Below, one piece after another: positions 1 through 11,820 of a DNA stretch of 64,000 bases; positions within the stretch are counted from its first letter, which is position 1; each line of letters begins with the position of its first letter. The notes under the pieces were generated by a model. The model was not told where the DNA came from, did not search any database, and saw nothing but the letters and a program-made list of their open reading frames with translations. The DNA comes from Hepsetus odoe (Eukaryota > Chordata > Actinopteri > Characiformes > Hepsetidae), in contig CM029368.1 of NCBI GenBank assembly GCA_017165825.1, forward strand, positions 1,870,634-1,934,633. The letters are read 5' to 3'. Position numbers and translations under genes: made by a program.

Positions 1-106
1 GACAGAATTTATACTGGAAGCGTAGATATTTTTATTTTTTTGCTTTGTTTGCTCTGTTCACTTCAAATTTCCAGGTAAATTATTCAGTTACGTCTGAAGT
101 ACATTT

Positions 107-366
107 ACATTTACGGCATTTAGCAGACACTCTTATCCAGAGTGACACGACAGGTCCAATTATAGGACAGTCCTGGAGCAACTCAGGCTAAGGGTGGTCT
201 GCTTCAGGGACCCAGCATAGAGTGTGATCTGGAAACCAGGGACCTCTTGATCAATGGTGGCACTTTGCTGCAGGTAGCTTAGTGCACAAGTTACGCTTGG
301 GAACCCGGGCTTTTGATCCAGAGGCCGTGAGGCAAGTGATCTCTACCACTAGACCGACTACCACCG
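107..366 (-). mobile_element. tRNA-derived SINE, family B
   Basis: This is a family B SINE read on the minus strand. Its 3' tail, on the plus strand, is the common fish motif around GGCATTTAGCAGACACTCTTA at 116-136. The tRNA-like head is at the right end, with the A-box-like TAGTGGTAGAGATCACTTG on the minus strand near 350. Further copies lie near 21.8, 32.5, 47.9, 57.6, 58.8 and 59.3 kb. Confidence 0.75.
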
Positions 367-578
367 CATTTACACGCGGACTATAGTGCCATGTATATCC
401 CCAGATTGCTGGAGGATAATTAAAAATCAAATCTATTTAGAAATCTGTCCGACATCCTCTCATCAGCTGCTCTGCATCACTGGAGGGAAACACATGAAGT
501 GAAGGTTGTTTTGTTGTTACGCTGGAACAAACTCCAGATAAAAATACCAACGCTGGGAGACTAGCTTCACTGTAAATA

Positions 579-845
579 GGGGCAGTGGTGGTCTAGTGGT
601 TAGGAGCGTCTCACACCGGAAAGATTGTGGCCTGATCTCTCACAAGTAGGTTGCCCTGGAGGTACTTTCTGAGCAAGGTACTGCCCCTATTACTGCCTCC
701 TCTCGGCGCTACTAGCTGCCCACTGCTGCACGGTGTTTGTGTGCATGGGTTAAAAGCAGAGGTCCACCTCGTTGTGGTTCATGGTGTGCAGTGCAGACTC
801 GTAAATGACAAGGGCTAAGCCACTTTAATTTTTTTCACTTTCAAT
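579..845 (+). mobile_element. tRNA-derived SINE, family A
   Basis: The tRNA-like head has an A-box-like GTGGTCTAGTGGTTAGGAGC. The body contains the family signature of GTAGGTTGCCCTG, GAGCAAGGTACTG and CTGCCCACTGCTGCACGG, then a tail rich in CACTTTCA. Family A is the most abundant repeat here, with more than twenty copies. Confidence 0.8.
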
Positions 846-1326
846 TAACTGAAGAAAATCAGAGAAATACTAAAGAGCAGAAAGTCAACTAGTCTAAGTT
901 TTTCCATCTAGATTTTCACCTCAAAATTACCTCTTTAATGAACTTGTAATCATAAATAAGATTAAATTAAAATGTAAAATATTTAGACAAAACACCTCAT
1001 TCCTGGCTAACACTAAGATGTGGGAACTTTAAAAGCTTTTTAAATAATAATAATACAAGAAAGAAGAATTAAATGTGGTGCTTATAGAGCATCTTTTCAT
1101 ATAGTTTAATGAAGCACAAGTGTTTACATTTACATCTATGTTAAGATAATTCAAGTTGTCTCTGCAAATTACAATAAATGTAAAATAAATATGCGTAAAA
1201 AACAAAAATAATAAAACCTTATTGAAAAAAATATATAAATACAATATATGACTGTGACACATATGGAAAATACAAAGTAAATATAGATATGCAAATTTAT
1301 AAAACATATAATTGTGTAAGCTTAGG
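846..1326. other. AT-rich spacer without a recognised gene
   Basis: The stretch is AT-rich with short runs of A and T. The longest frame, on the minus strand from 1307, is low-complexity and rich in Tyr, Phe and Leu. I see no gene, RNA or clear repeat in it. Confidence 0.6.
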
Positions 1327-1815
1327 TAAACGTTAGAAACAAATCACAGAAATGGAAGTGTTGATCATTTATCTTCATCAATCAACAAAATGTAGTGAAT
1401 GAACAAAAGAGAATCTAAATCAGATCAATATTTGGTGGCACCCTTTGCCTTCCTTCAAAAGAGCATCAGTTCTTCTGTGTACACTACACACAGTTTCTGG
1501 AAGGGACCCCTGCCGGCCGGTCGCCCAAACATCTTGAGAACTGGAGCACAGATCTTCAGGGATGCAGCTCTCACACTCTGTCTTCATGTGATCCAGACAC
1601 TGATGATGTGTGGAAAGATCAGGTCTCTGTGGGGCCAGAAGAACTGATGCTGCTCTGAAGGTAAAAGGTAGAAACACCAGATATTGATCTGATTTAGATT
1701 TTTCTTTTGCTCTCTACTTTGCATTTTGTAAATTGGCCAAAATAACAATCATTATTGATATTTGAAAAAGCTGTTTGTTTACAGCGCTTTTTCCACACTT
1801 GTCAAAACTTTTGTA
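1327..1815. mobile_element. Inverted-repeat (foldback/MITE-like) element
   Basis: Two arms of roughly 115 bases face each other. The left arm (about 1327-1442) contains AATCTAAATCAGATCAATAT. The right arm (about 1672-1790) contains its near-reverse-complement, ATTGATCTGATTTAGATTTT. About 230 bases separate them. The frames inside on both strands resemble no transposase, so this is probably a non-autonomous DNA element. Confidence 0.6.
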
Positions 1816-1954
1816 CAAAGGCTGTAGATATCATATAGTTAAGGCATTTATTATAGAAAGCATGTTTAAACAGAAATGTTTTTAGGCTGCTTTTTGAGTA
1901 ATCAGAGAGTCCTGTGGAATATCTACTGGTAATGTGTTCTGGAATTCTTGAACA

Positions 1955-2100
1955 CACTGCCTTAATGTCTCCATTTTTCTGTCTTCTGCTTCTTCCTCTT
2001 TCACACCCTCTTCCTGGCAGCCCATCTTCAACATCCTCTCCTGGCATAATCCTCGCCTCCTCTGGACACGCTCCAAAACAGTGCAGCCTCATTTAACTTT
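1955..2100 (-). mobile_element. LINE 3' fragment
   Basis: On the minus strand the frame carries the end of the LINE reverse-transcriptase ORF seen better at 17.2 kb, around the motif that reads ...RMLKMGCQEEG... in place of RMLKMELPGKR. It is short, frameshifted and inactive. Confidence 0.55.
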
Positions 2101-2263
2101 GTCTCCAAAAGTAGATCTATACTTTAACCTTGAGTAATCATGCTGGTGTTATTAATGCCAGTTTATATCACTGAGTTAAGGGGGCGAAAAAACATTATAT
2201 GGACATACTTGAACTTTTTAACATTATTAATATTTGTGCCATTATTTTCGAAGGGTGCACTGT

Positions 2264-2570
2264 TTACTCATCCTGGACTCCAGTCTCTGAAACCGCTCCC
2301 CTGATCTATGCTGGAGGAACGCGAACTACAGTGTAAACATGAGCTGAAGGTTAGTTACTGCTATTCGTCCACTTTTTGGTACAAACTCAATCCAAGGACT
2401 GGAAAACTGTCAGGTGTGAAGAGTACCTGGATCTCAGAATCTGAAGAAAACAGAGACAAAGTACTGATATTTGTAATTTCGGGATTCCGCCTCAACATGT
2501 GACCCTGAGCACTTCGGCATGTATTATCAGCGCTTGGTATATAAGTAATACACAATTGGTCGCCTGGATT
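2264..2570 (+). pseudogene. Immunoglobulin V-domain exon remnant
   Basis: A plus-strand frame from about 2308 reads like the middle of a V domain: LEERELQCKHEL (first Cys), then SYCYSSTFWYKLNP (core Trp), then ESEENRDKVLIF. It aligns by eye with the V exon at 13.0-13.4 kb, which has KAYCYTVAWMKVNP in the same place. The second-cysteine region is out of frame and damaged. Around 2503-2536 another frame reads DPEHFGMYYQR, where D...G-M-Y-Y-C is expected, with Gln in place of Cys. An in-frame stop lies at about 2500. I infer a dead copy of the neighbouring V-C1 receptors, in opposite orientation. No signal exon was found. Confidence 0.5.
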
Positions 2571-2599
2571 GAAACTAGCAATTGTATGATTGTCACAGA

Positions 2600-2893
2600 G
2601 TTACTGGGAGCTGTAAAAGCTTATTTATCTTTAAATATTATATTATATAAATATTGATTTATTCATTATATTATGTTATTTTATTCTTATATATTATATC
2701 ATATATTATTAATCCTATTCATTGTATTATGTAATCTTGTTTATCTTTTATATATATTACATTACTTATCTATTATATTATATACTTATTATCTTTATTT
2801 ATTATATTACATAATATTAATTTATTCATTATAATATATATGCTTATTTATCTTATTTATTATATTATATAACATTAAATTATTCGTTATTGT
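2600..2893. repeat. AT-rich imperfect tandem repeat, left half
   Basis: The tract is nearly all A and T, with a recurring unit built from TTTATTATATTATATA and ATTATTCATTATA. The same sequence style resumes at 7030-7140, on the other side of the LTR element, so the element appears to have landed inside this tract. Confidence 0.7.
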
Positions 2894-3207
2894 AATCGTA
2901 TGTGGGTGGTAGGAGGACGCCTAATGCTGAGCAGGAGTTTAGAAACGTAGAATTTTATTAATTATATTTTTATAAAAAAACAAGAGTTCAGGGACGTAGT
3001 CTTAACTAAAACAAGGGACTGTCGCCAAACCAAGATACCAGATACTCAAAATACAAACTACCTCACAGTGTAGGCAGAGCCTAACATGAAACGCCTGTTC
3101 TGACTCATCGGGCTAATAGTCAGGCCCCAATGAAAACACAGCCACAATTCTGTGCCTTCATTAGCTCAGGTGTGTCTAGTCAGAACAGAGCGCTCCTCTA
3201 TCGGCAA
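2894..3207 (-). repeat. LTR (3' LTR in minus-strand sense)
   Basis: This is the left member of the LTR pair. It is diverged by substitutions and small indels from the right one, so the element is not recent. The minus-strand poly(A) signal lies near 2950-2965. Confidence 0.7.
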
Positions 3208-4750
3208 TACAAAAACACTCCATTCAGGATAGAACTCCCTCTAAAAGAAGATGTGCTGCTCCTGCTGCAACACACGAACTCCCTGGGAGTGCCAAGAACA
3301 CCAAACTTACAAAAGACAAAAGTCTTTGTTGGGACGCATTTGGTCAGGTCCAATAAACAGATGGTAAAGGACCTCTGACCAGACATGTGAGGCAGCTGGT
3401 GTGGTGGTGAGGGGAACTGCAGCCCAGTCCACCTTTGACTGATGCCTGAACCCGACTCCAGAGTCACTGGGAGGGACTCACTGATTCAGTGAACGCCGCT
3501 TTGGTGAACCTGAAAGAGAGCTAAACACAGATCTTGCAAACGGTTCAAAGAGGAAGTCTTTTCTACAGTCCGAACCCTGCTTCCAACCTTGCCATCTTCT
3601 TTGTTTTCACGTGTTCATCACAGAATCCACAGTACAGAAGCCGTCGCTCAGCCTAAATCCGAGGCAGGTCATTGCCGATGTCCTTTGGCCTCCTTCCTCT
3701 CTCGGTCGCACTTCTCGCCGTTTGGAGCTCAGTGAGGCAAATCCCGCTCCCGGTTCCACTACAAAGAAGTTCCACTGGACTCCCTCCACGACCACCTTGT
3801 TCAGTCTGCTGAACTCGGTGGCAACCAGCGGGGACACGTGCAGTTGTTCAACCTCTGAATCTCTGCCGGCTTCCATCAGACTGTTCCTCAGCTGCCCGTT
3901 CTGGCGCAATCCACCAGGTCCTGTGCATGCACTGGTGTTCAGAGGGGAGTTGGAGATTCAAGATCGCCAATCTTGCTTCCATACCTAACCTGCTTCTCCA
4001 GCCTGAGCTACTGGGGCCTCACTTGGGCTTCTCTCAAAGTTCAGGGCCCAGAGCAACGCTGTGGTCCTGCAAATCTATCTCAATCCTCTGGTCTGATTTT
4101 GCTTGTTCTTCCATGGTGGCTATTTAGCTTCTCCAGCTCCTGAATGGTTGGAGTCTCAACTTTCCTCGTTGTCTGGCACAGTTAGGTTCCTCTGTTCACT
4201 GTTCCCAGCTCTTCTTCTCTTTGACAGCCGGCCACACGCGCGCGCTTTATTCTAGAGACATCTCTCCCTTTCCTCTGAATTTACGCCTTTCTTGAAGTTC
4301 ACCTTGTCTTGAGCCAGAGCTTTCTGTTTCCATGGCTTGATCTCCTGGCACTGGACACAGAGCCTGGTCCTTTCCAGCTGAGGAAGCAGATAGGTGATCC
4401 TTCTCTCATGCTTTCAACCTTCATTCAGGTGACTGGAGGCATTCACGCGAGCATCGAGGCTTCTTTCGCTCATTGGGCTGCTGGTAGAGCTCTGTCAGCA
4501 ACCTGTCCAGTGAGCTGAACATTCATGTGGCTGATTGCTCATCTTGGAGGTGAGATTGGATTCTCTTTGCAGCTCTGATCCGTTTAACAGATCCTTGCCT
4601 GCTTTCCTTCTGAATGACTTTGCACAAATCTGCAGTATGTCTGAACAGCTGATACTCTGCTTTTAAGTTGATGCCCAAGCCCACCTCCTTCTAATCTCCC
4701 TCTGAAGAACACTTGCCGCCCAGCACCTGTTTGGAAAAACCAACCCTGCT
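3208..4750. other. Interior of LTR element, no recognised domain
   Basis: There are moderate-length frames on both strands (for example minus 3607-3909 and plus 3611-3988), but none shows retroviral motifs. This is probably decayed or non-coding cargo of the LTR element. Confidence 0.5.
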
Positions 4751-4752
4751 GG

Positions 4753-5215
4753 CATTCTAATACAGCCTGAATCATGGTGGTAGCTTTGTGCATTGCAGCA
4801 ACATTCTTTCGAATACAGAAAACCCCTAAAAGCTGCCTCCGGAGCCATATCACTGACCTCTTTCTCTCATTACCTGGGAATCTCTGCTCAAATCTTCATC
4901 TCTTACAGTAGACCCAAAAATGTCTTGAATGATGATGGCTGACACTCGCGGCTTGGTAGGTTCACTGCCTTCCGGTGTCTTCTAATGCAACCTGAATCAT
5001 AGGCAGTTTCTAGTGTCAAGTACCATTTCTCAACAGAATAACCCTCAAAGCTGCTCTGGAGGCATATCACTGACCTCTCTCTCAATACCTGGAATCTCTC
5101 TGTCTGGGGGGTCTCACTTAGTAGGACCCAAAATGTCTTTTGAATGATGATGGCTGACACCCTTATGGCTTTTATAATTTTACTACCTCCCGGGGTGTCT
5201 TTCTGAATGCAAAGC
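4753..5215. repeat. Tandem duplication of about 230 bases inside the LTR element
   Basis: Two head-to-tail copies share CTGAATCAT, CCCTAAAAGCTGC / CCCTCAAAGCTGC, CATATCACTGACCTCT, AAAATGTCTT and GAATGATGATGGCTGACAC. The second copy starts at about 4985. Part of a third start (TTTCTGAATGCAAAGC) follows. Confidence 0.7.
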
Positions 5216-6017
5216 TTTCCGAATCAGGAAGCTTTCGCTTGATGCTGCAGGATCACCTCCTTCTGACCCTCTGACCTCAAAGAGGCTTGAGGAATACTGC
5301 AGCAGGAGCACTTCATACCTCTCTCTGCTCTGGCATCAAGGTGAGTTGACACTGGCTGGGATGGCAACAGCAGCACACTTGATGCATAAATATTGTGTCC
5401 CAGCACAGTGAGCTCCCAGAAGCACATTGTACCACAGCTGCAGCCTGGTGTTTGTTTCAGAGTCTGTCTGGTCTTCATCCTCGGAATGCGGCTTGCAGAA
5501 CAAATACAGCCATCTTTTTCTCCCCTTCAAAGACTTCATTTCTGCTTCTCATCATCTAGTTAGCTCGGTGTAATGTTGTTGAACAGTCCTGGCTGCCCAC
5601 AGTAGTTTACAGGTGTACTTTCACCAAATGCTTCCTCACCTGTGCTCAATGGTTACTGCGCCTGGGCGTTCAATCGCATCTGCACCGAATTATTCAAATC
5701 CTCCACTAACCTGAGCCGTTCCTTCCTCGCCTGCTGTGCAGCCATTTAGTGGGGCTGGCTTATGGCTTCCACTCGACGCTTTCCTGCTGTGGCGGGCCTG
5801 GACGACCCTCCCAGCTGCAACGATGCAGGTCCGGTCTCGCCGCCTTCCAGCTCTCTGAAGCCAGAACGCCTCTGCCACCGCCTCGCTTTTGTTGCGCGCC
5901 CTTTCTTTGCCTCTCCCTCTTGTGTTTAAGTGTTGCAGGAAGCGTTATTTCACCGCTTGCCGTTATCGCGCCCGGCTGTGTTCTCACCGCCGTATTTCAC
6001 GTTGAGCGCGCGAGAGC

Positions 6018-6135
6018 GCCACATTACCTAACGCCCATTAGCTGCGCAGGAGAATCTTTACCGTAACGCCCCATTAGCTGCGCAGGAGTAACTTTTACCG
6101 TAACGCCCATTAGCGCGCAGGGAGAACTTTTTGCG
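6018..6135. repeat. Triple tandem repeat of about 43 bases
   Basis: Three copies of a unit with TAACGCCCATTAGCTGCGCAG followed by GAGAATCTTTACCG or a close variant. The tract is rich in CpG and lies in the interior of the LTR element. Confidence 0.75.
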
Positions 6136-6706
6136 CACGTGGCTCCTCTATCGCTGCGCGGGCACGTTTCCCGCTGGCGTGATCACGTGATTGTCGCACG
6201 GCGCTTTTCGGGCGCTTTGGAATTCTCTGAATAGCAGGCGGCTCATCTATCAGCGTCTTCCGCTGAATGACGTAGGGGCTCGGCGACTGCCGCCCTTCCG
6301 CTGCTGCGTGACCTCTCTGCCCGCCAACGCAAGCCCCCGCCCATGTCGCGTGAGTGAAAAACATGGTCCAGCGTATCGGAGGTAGCGCTGTGTGTTCGCG
6401 GCGAGCGCACGAAGCCAGGAAGTTGAACCAGTCCGCACCACCTGCACCCAGGCGCGAAGTTATTTGTTGTGGATATCTGACGCCAGCCGCACAGATGCGG
6501 TTCCTGACAGTGACGCCGGCGCCCACAGCACCTGGACCCTCGCTCCACCCCGCGGAGGTCCACGGACTCAACGAACGCCATACTTTTGTATCCCAGGTTC
6601 TGTCAGCCCCAACGCCCTCTTTGATCATACAGACGAAAGAGCACCGCTTCTCTTGTTTCGTGACTTCTGACTCGCGATGCCCAGGTACTACATGGCCCAT
6701 ATTCTG

Positions 6707-7020
6707 TAATGGTGGCGGGTGCAGGGAGGACGCCAATGCTGAGCCAGGAGTTTGAAACGTAACTTTATTAACTATATTTACAAAAATGGTGAAATCTAGG
6801 ATCAGTAGTTCAATTAAATAAGGGACTGTCGCTTTAAACCAAAGAGATACCAGATACTAAATACAAAATCACTGACAGTGTGTAGGCAGAGCTCAATAAT
6901 GTAGCTGCGCTTTGTTCTGGACTTCATCGGGGCTTAAATAGTCAGTTTCAATGAAATACACTCAAAGTTTCATTAGCTCAGGTGTGTCTGGGTCAGAACA
7001 GAGTGCCTTCTTATCGCAGC
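6707..7020 (-). repeat. LTR (5' LTR in minus-strand sense)
   Basis: This is the right member of the LTR pair and, on the minus strand, the promoter-bearing copy. The plus strand reads GGCTTAAATAGTC at about 6931-6943, which is a TATTTAAG-like box on the minus strand. An ACTTTATTAA poly(A)-signal complement lies near 6760. Confidence 0.65.
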
Positions 7021-7029
7021 AAACACTCT

Positions 7030-7140
7030 ATATCCGTGATATGAGTTATATTATATAAGCTATTTTCTTTTTATATATTATATCATATAACATTACATTA
7101 TTCACATTATATTATAGGCTTATTTATCATTAAATCATGT
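7030..7140. repeat. AT-rich tract, right half
   Basis: It continues the 2600-2893 tract, with TATATTATATCATATAAC and ATTACATTATTCACATTATA. This is consistent with one AT-rich block split by the LTR insertion. Confidence 0.6.
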
Positions 7141-7224
7141 GAATAAGCAACTGTATGACAGTGTGAATATTACTAAATCATGTAGACGTTTCTTAACAGA
7201 GGAAAACTACTCTGAATGTTCTCT

Positions 7225-7625
7225 GCTCTAGATCCTGATTCAGCCAATCTGTCCATCATCCCAGAGCTACCTGGGTGGATTTCCAGTCTGGAGCTCTCGT
7301 TCTCTGCTGTGTGAGGTGATGGGAGTTGTCTCAGGTCCAGGTCTTCTGATCATTGATCAAAAGATGCTCAGGTGACGGAGTTTAGGCTTGACACAGAACG
7401 GCGTGAATACACTCAAGCTCATACCTCTGAGGAAGAGGATCTGAGACAGATCACATCCAGTGTGTCGTACAAACGGAAAAACATCTCCAGTGTTCTGACA
7501 CCACGAGGAAGAGGACAGTCCAGTTGTGGTGGATATGTCTATCTTTATTCAGGGAAAGTGAGACAGCACTTCAGTGATATGTGTACAAACACATGTAAAC
7601 CTAGTCTAAACACAAAGAGGGTTTC
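7225..7625 (+). pseudogene. Immunoglobulin C1-domain exon remnant
   Basis: Frames on the plus strand around 7288-7370 read GALVLCCV and then, after a shift, GVVSGPGLLIIDQKMLR. This matches the C1 pattern at 17.7-18.0 kb (LQCLVTGVLQAQ...WIVDGK). Farther on, SSCGGYVYLYSGK could be the second-cysteine region. The reading is broken by frameshifts and stops. Orientation and position suggest it is the C1 exon that belonged to the V remnant at 2.3 kb. The call rests on pattern by eye. Confidence 0.35.
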
Positions 7626-7639
7626 ATTCTAAATCTAGT

Positions 7640-9450
7640 TTTAAAGTCAGTATTCACCACCGATAATCTTCAGCACAGCATCAACTCTCTAGACCAGCTC
7701 TCTTACTTTAAACAAGGATCGCTTCCCAGGCTTTCTTTGATGACGTCCCAAAATACAACGGAACTGTATTTTGGATCAATAGGTTTCCAAGAGCCGGTGT
7801 TATGTAAAGTTACATATGTGCTTTAGGCAGTTACAGGGCTCCTATTTATGCAGCATTTTCTTATGGTTACTATGGTCTTCCATGATTTCAGATAAAAGTG
7901 GGTGCTGTTGAAGTATTGTTATAAACTTCTGGTGGTTGCAGATGATGCTAAAATATCCATAGTTTAATGTGATGGATGCAATTATGCACAACTGATTCAA
8001 GAAATTCTTGAATCCAGAATTTACAATTGTAAATATAAAAACATTATAAATTAATATGCATCTTTATGCTATGCATACATAGTACAATGACAGTACCATT
8101 TATTTTTCAAAATAATTTCCTCATAGACATCAAAGAACTTCATTTATATTTTTAATAAATTGTTCAAACGGGATAAGGAAATAATAGTTATTTGGAGTGT
8201 TTGAAACAGGACCCAACAGTGAAAGTAATAATTTTATCAAAGAATACGTTTTTAATAATGAATTTACATTATAAAAGGTGTAATTTGGTACATTTAAAAA
8301 TATATTTGTACCTAACAAAATATAATATTTAATATTTTGAACAAATTTGATGCTCTGATCATACAACGCTTGGTGATTTTGCTCATAATAACTTCAACAT
8401 TGATTCACTGATTTAAATAAAGTTTTTCTGCGTATTCACACCCAGAGAACCCAGTTCACTTTCCGCTCAGTTTTGCTTCGTGTGGGTGATCAGTTTCACA
8501 GAATTTGGACTCGGCTTTTAATTGAAATCCATATATTTTAATAAACTGAGTGTGTTCGCTCTTTTCCAAACAACTGATGCCATTTTTTTGTTACTTCTTG
8601 AGGAAAAAGAGGCCCCCTGACTTGCTGCCTGGTCTGGGCCATATGCCTGATCGTCAGTGGCCAAGACATCTTACTGGGTTGCTGCCTGTTTACAGAGGTG
8701 AAACATTAACGCCACAACGACTGAAAGAAAGCCATTTAAAACTCTGCAAATGGCAAGAGGAAGAACTGAGGAAAACATCTATCACTAGAACCGGGAGAGC
8801 TTACCTTTCAGCACAATGAAAAAGGAAGAAATGTGTTCATTAATGCACAAAAATGTCTTAAACAACTAGTTCATTTTTTTTAATTTGTAGGAGTGGAGGA
8901 TGTTGCAGCTGAGGGTCTGTCACTCATTTATTCAAAATGTATTAAAATAATGTGATATAATAACTGAAACATGGGGAAGGTGTGTTTAATACTACACACA
9001 CTTCTATTTAGAAAACTCTCCGACAAACATGGTAAAAACAGACTTTTCACATTTCATACCCCGAGATGCCATTTTTATCAGTGCCATCTACTTTAATCCA
9101 ATACAGGGACACGATACGCTCTTATGCCCACCGCAGGAAGACCAGCCTGGACGGTGAGTGGACCGAATGAAGATACAGAGCCGTGGGTGTGTCTCCGTAA
9201 AGAGCTATCATTTAATAATATTATGTCATATTTTGTGTGTTTGCAGTGAAGTGAGTATTCTCGTTTAATGGCTGAAGGTTCCAACTAGTGTCCAAACGTG
9301 GTTCTTCAGACAGAGTTTCAGCTCAAATAGTGGGACGTTTTCTAAACAGATTTAAAGTTTTCCATTGGTTGGGAAAGAAACAGGAAGAGACACATGATGC
9401 TTAATGTTTTTTTCTTTGGCTGCTGAATGTCTCTATCTGCCATACTGTCA
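7640..9450. other. Spacer without a recognised gene
   Basis: Mostly AT-rich sequence. One plus-strand frame at 8550-8819 (89 codons) has ordinary amino-acid composition in its second half (a stretch with MPDRQWPRHLTGLLPVYRG), but I recognise no family and see no splice or initiation context that supports it. Confidence 0.5.
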
Positions 9451-9454
9451 CTGA

Positions 9455-9665
9455 TAAAAGGGCGGACTAGTGTCCAGGGACGAGGCCCCAAAGTCAGAAG
9501 GTCGTGAAATTGAATCCCAGACCAGTAGGTTGCCCTGAGGTTCCCATCCCTGTCACCGCTCCCTGGGTGCTGGATGTCTGCCCCCTGCTGGATGATGCAT
9601 GTGGCTTAAAATGCAGAGGCATCGGTTCAGTGTTCGCAATGGCAAGATAGTCACTTTCACTCTGT
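9455..9665 (+). mobile_element. SINE family A
   Basis: It carries GTAGGTTGCCCTGAGGTTCC, CTGTCACCGCTCCCTGGGTG and TGCCCCCTGCTGG, with the CACTTTCACT tail. The tRNA head is degenerate. Confidence 0.75.
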
Positions 9666-9669
9666 TTTC

Positions 9670-11820
9670 TACTCTGTCTGAGCTGAGGCCAAAAACACAC
9701 TTAAAATGCAATTATCATGAAAAACAATGTTATTCTAATTAATAAGAGTATTTTTCTTTACCTAGTTTTAGAACACGCAATGCATGGTGTTGGAAAGTGG
9801 ACCAATCTAACATTTTTTCCTTCTTTCTATAAAATTGCCGTGCCTTGATGAAAATAATAACGCATTTTTAATTTCCCCAATATTTACTTTTCAATTTTAT
9901 TTCAGCAATTTCATATGTTACCAAAAGATTCTTGTACTCTGTGAATCAGCTTCTGCTGTTTGCTAGTTGAGGAACTTCCTACACGTATTAAACCGCAAAA
10001 CTATTCCAGTCTTCTTCTCGAATATTAAAATGAACAAAATGAAAACAGACGAAAGAAAACATGTATTACACTAATGTCTCTCTAATTGCTGTCGATTCCT
10101 TTATTTGATATTAGAAAAGGCCAGGGGACTAGTCAAATTAAATTTCCACATTAAAATGAAATAAAATTAATTAATTCCTTCCAGCCCCCAAAAACCACAC
10201 CGATTTTACTCGTTACGTGTTTTAAAATAAGAAAAATGTACTTTATGAGCATAAATAAATAAATGTATAAGAAAAATAGCAAATAAGCATGTGGTTTGTG
10301 TGAGTGAATGTAAAGAAATAAACTGTTTTTGTAAGTGTATTGACCTTGAAGATCAGACGAAGATGCTGGTGGAGGTGGAGGTGGGGGAGGCTGGTGCCTG
10401 GGCTGCTCAGTGGCGTGATGAAGTTCGGTCAACGCTTCCCCTGCTCTTAATCAGATTTGACTCAGATCTTAGCTAAAAAAATCGACAGAGCAAAATGCTC
10501 ATATCCTCCTCAAACTCGTAAGTTGATTTACTCGTAAGTCAAGGTTTCACTGCATTTGAATATTTAAATTTTATGTAAATTTATTCAGACTTCCCTTCTG
10601 GAACCCTTCTGGTCTTAACTGGCATTGTTCATCAGGCTGTAGCTGTCATGGGGTTCGAATTCCAGATCTGTGGTGGTCGCCGCCTTAATACTGCTCCCAA
10701 GCGCTGGATAGCAAGTCTGCCTCGCTGGACGTGTGTGTGTGTGTGCGTGTGTGTGTGTGTGTGTGGCTGAGGTTCACTGTTTGTTCACGATGATAGATTG
10801 CATGTTATCAAAGAAAAGGTTCTTCATGGTGGGGTGGCTGAAGAGCTGAACTTTTCGGCTGAAGCTACAAATCGCAACCTGAGAAATCCTTCGGCATTAA
10901 TATTTCGAAGTTTCTCGGATGAGGATAAAGCGCCGCCAAGCGCGCGCAGATGAAGCGATACCAGCAGGGAGGGCGATGAGCGCTGAAGCTCTGTATGGAC
11001 TAACCACAGTGTAGCAGCTCTCCTGGACATCTGAGAAAAAGAGTCAGAAACACAGACGTTACATCGACCACATCGATATCGTATTAGCAGCTGAACGTGT
11101 CATTATTTCACTTCTACTGTTTTCCTGACAGCAGCGTGGGATCGTCGGGCATATTCGCGGCTTATATGATAAAGTCATCTTCCTTTATTCATGTTATTTT
11201 ACACAAAATCTTTAATCTAAGGCATTATTTTGATATTATTTATATGATACAATTTTTGACATCATTTTTATAATGCAGCTTAGAGGAGAAAGAACACCTT
11301 GCACATACGAGAAAATCAAATCATTTAAAAATGCATCTTAACTTCACCAAAATTTTAGAGCATTTGTATCACTTTTCTTTTTCAAATACGGGCTTAAAAA
11401 GTCGGGTTCAGATATAACCATAATTTTAATAATATTTAATAACTCCACAGAAATTAAAATTAATAAAGAGCTCTCCGAACCTAAAACTGTGTCATTTGGT
11501 GTCCTCAGCCTAGTTTATAGCCCTCTTATTTCTCATTTCAAAGAGATTTGGCAGAGAAGAACGAGACGAAAGTGTTCAAAAAGCCTTAAAATGAAATTAT
11601 TGTGCTGAGGTTTTTAGTAGATTCAGTCCCTCTTTCATGAAGTGGGTTTACTAGTCATGGAGGCAAACTGTGCCGCAGTGACTTCAATTCTGTGAGTGTG
11701 GTACTTGTGGTGTTTGTTTTGCTTTTGGGAAATAATCCAAATGTAATTAAAGGTTACATACAGTTGCATCGACTGCATTGCAGGTTTTAATTGGAATGGA
11801 GGAGAGACTGATGACCTCAT
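9670..11820. other. Spacer with a short GT microsatellite
   Basis: AT-rich spacer. A (GT)n tract with one GC interruption lies at about 10732-10763. I looked here on the minus strand for a transmembrane exon for receptor copy A, comparable to the one at 16.8 kb, and did not find one. Confidence 0.5.

Larger units (their letters stand above)
2894..7020 (-). mobile_element. LTR retrotransposon, apparently non-autonomous
   Basis: Direct repeats of about 310 bases flank a 3.5 kb interior. Both begin TGTAAT on the plus strand and share segments such as GACTGTCGC, ATACCAGATACT and CATTAGCTCAGGTGTGTCT. Sense is the minus strand: there the LTRs carry a TATTTAAG promoter-like site and an AATAAA-type poly(A) signal. 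I found no reverse transcriptase, integrase or protease in the interior. It has many CpGs from about 5.6 to 6.7 kb and internal duplications. A related solo LTR is at about 48.3-48.5 kb. The element sits between the V and C1 remnants of the dead receptor copy. Confidence 0.7.

Noticed and set aside
6110..6755. Overlapping frames up to 208 codons in the CpG-rich region
   Set aside because: Several long frames on both strands at once are expected in GC-rich sequence, and none has a domain. It belongs to the LTR element interior.
8550..8819. 89-codon frame
   Set aside because: The second half looks protein-like, but I recognise no family and there is no supporting gene structure.
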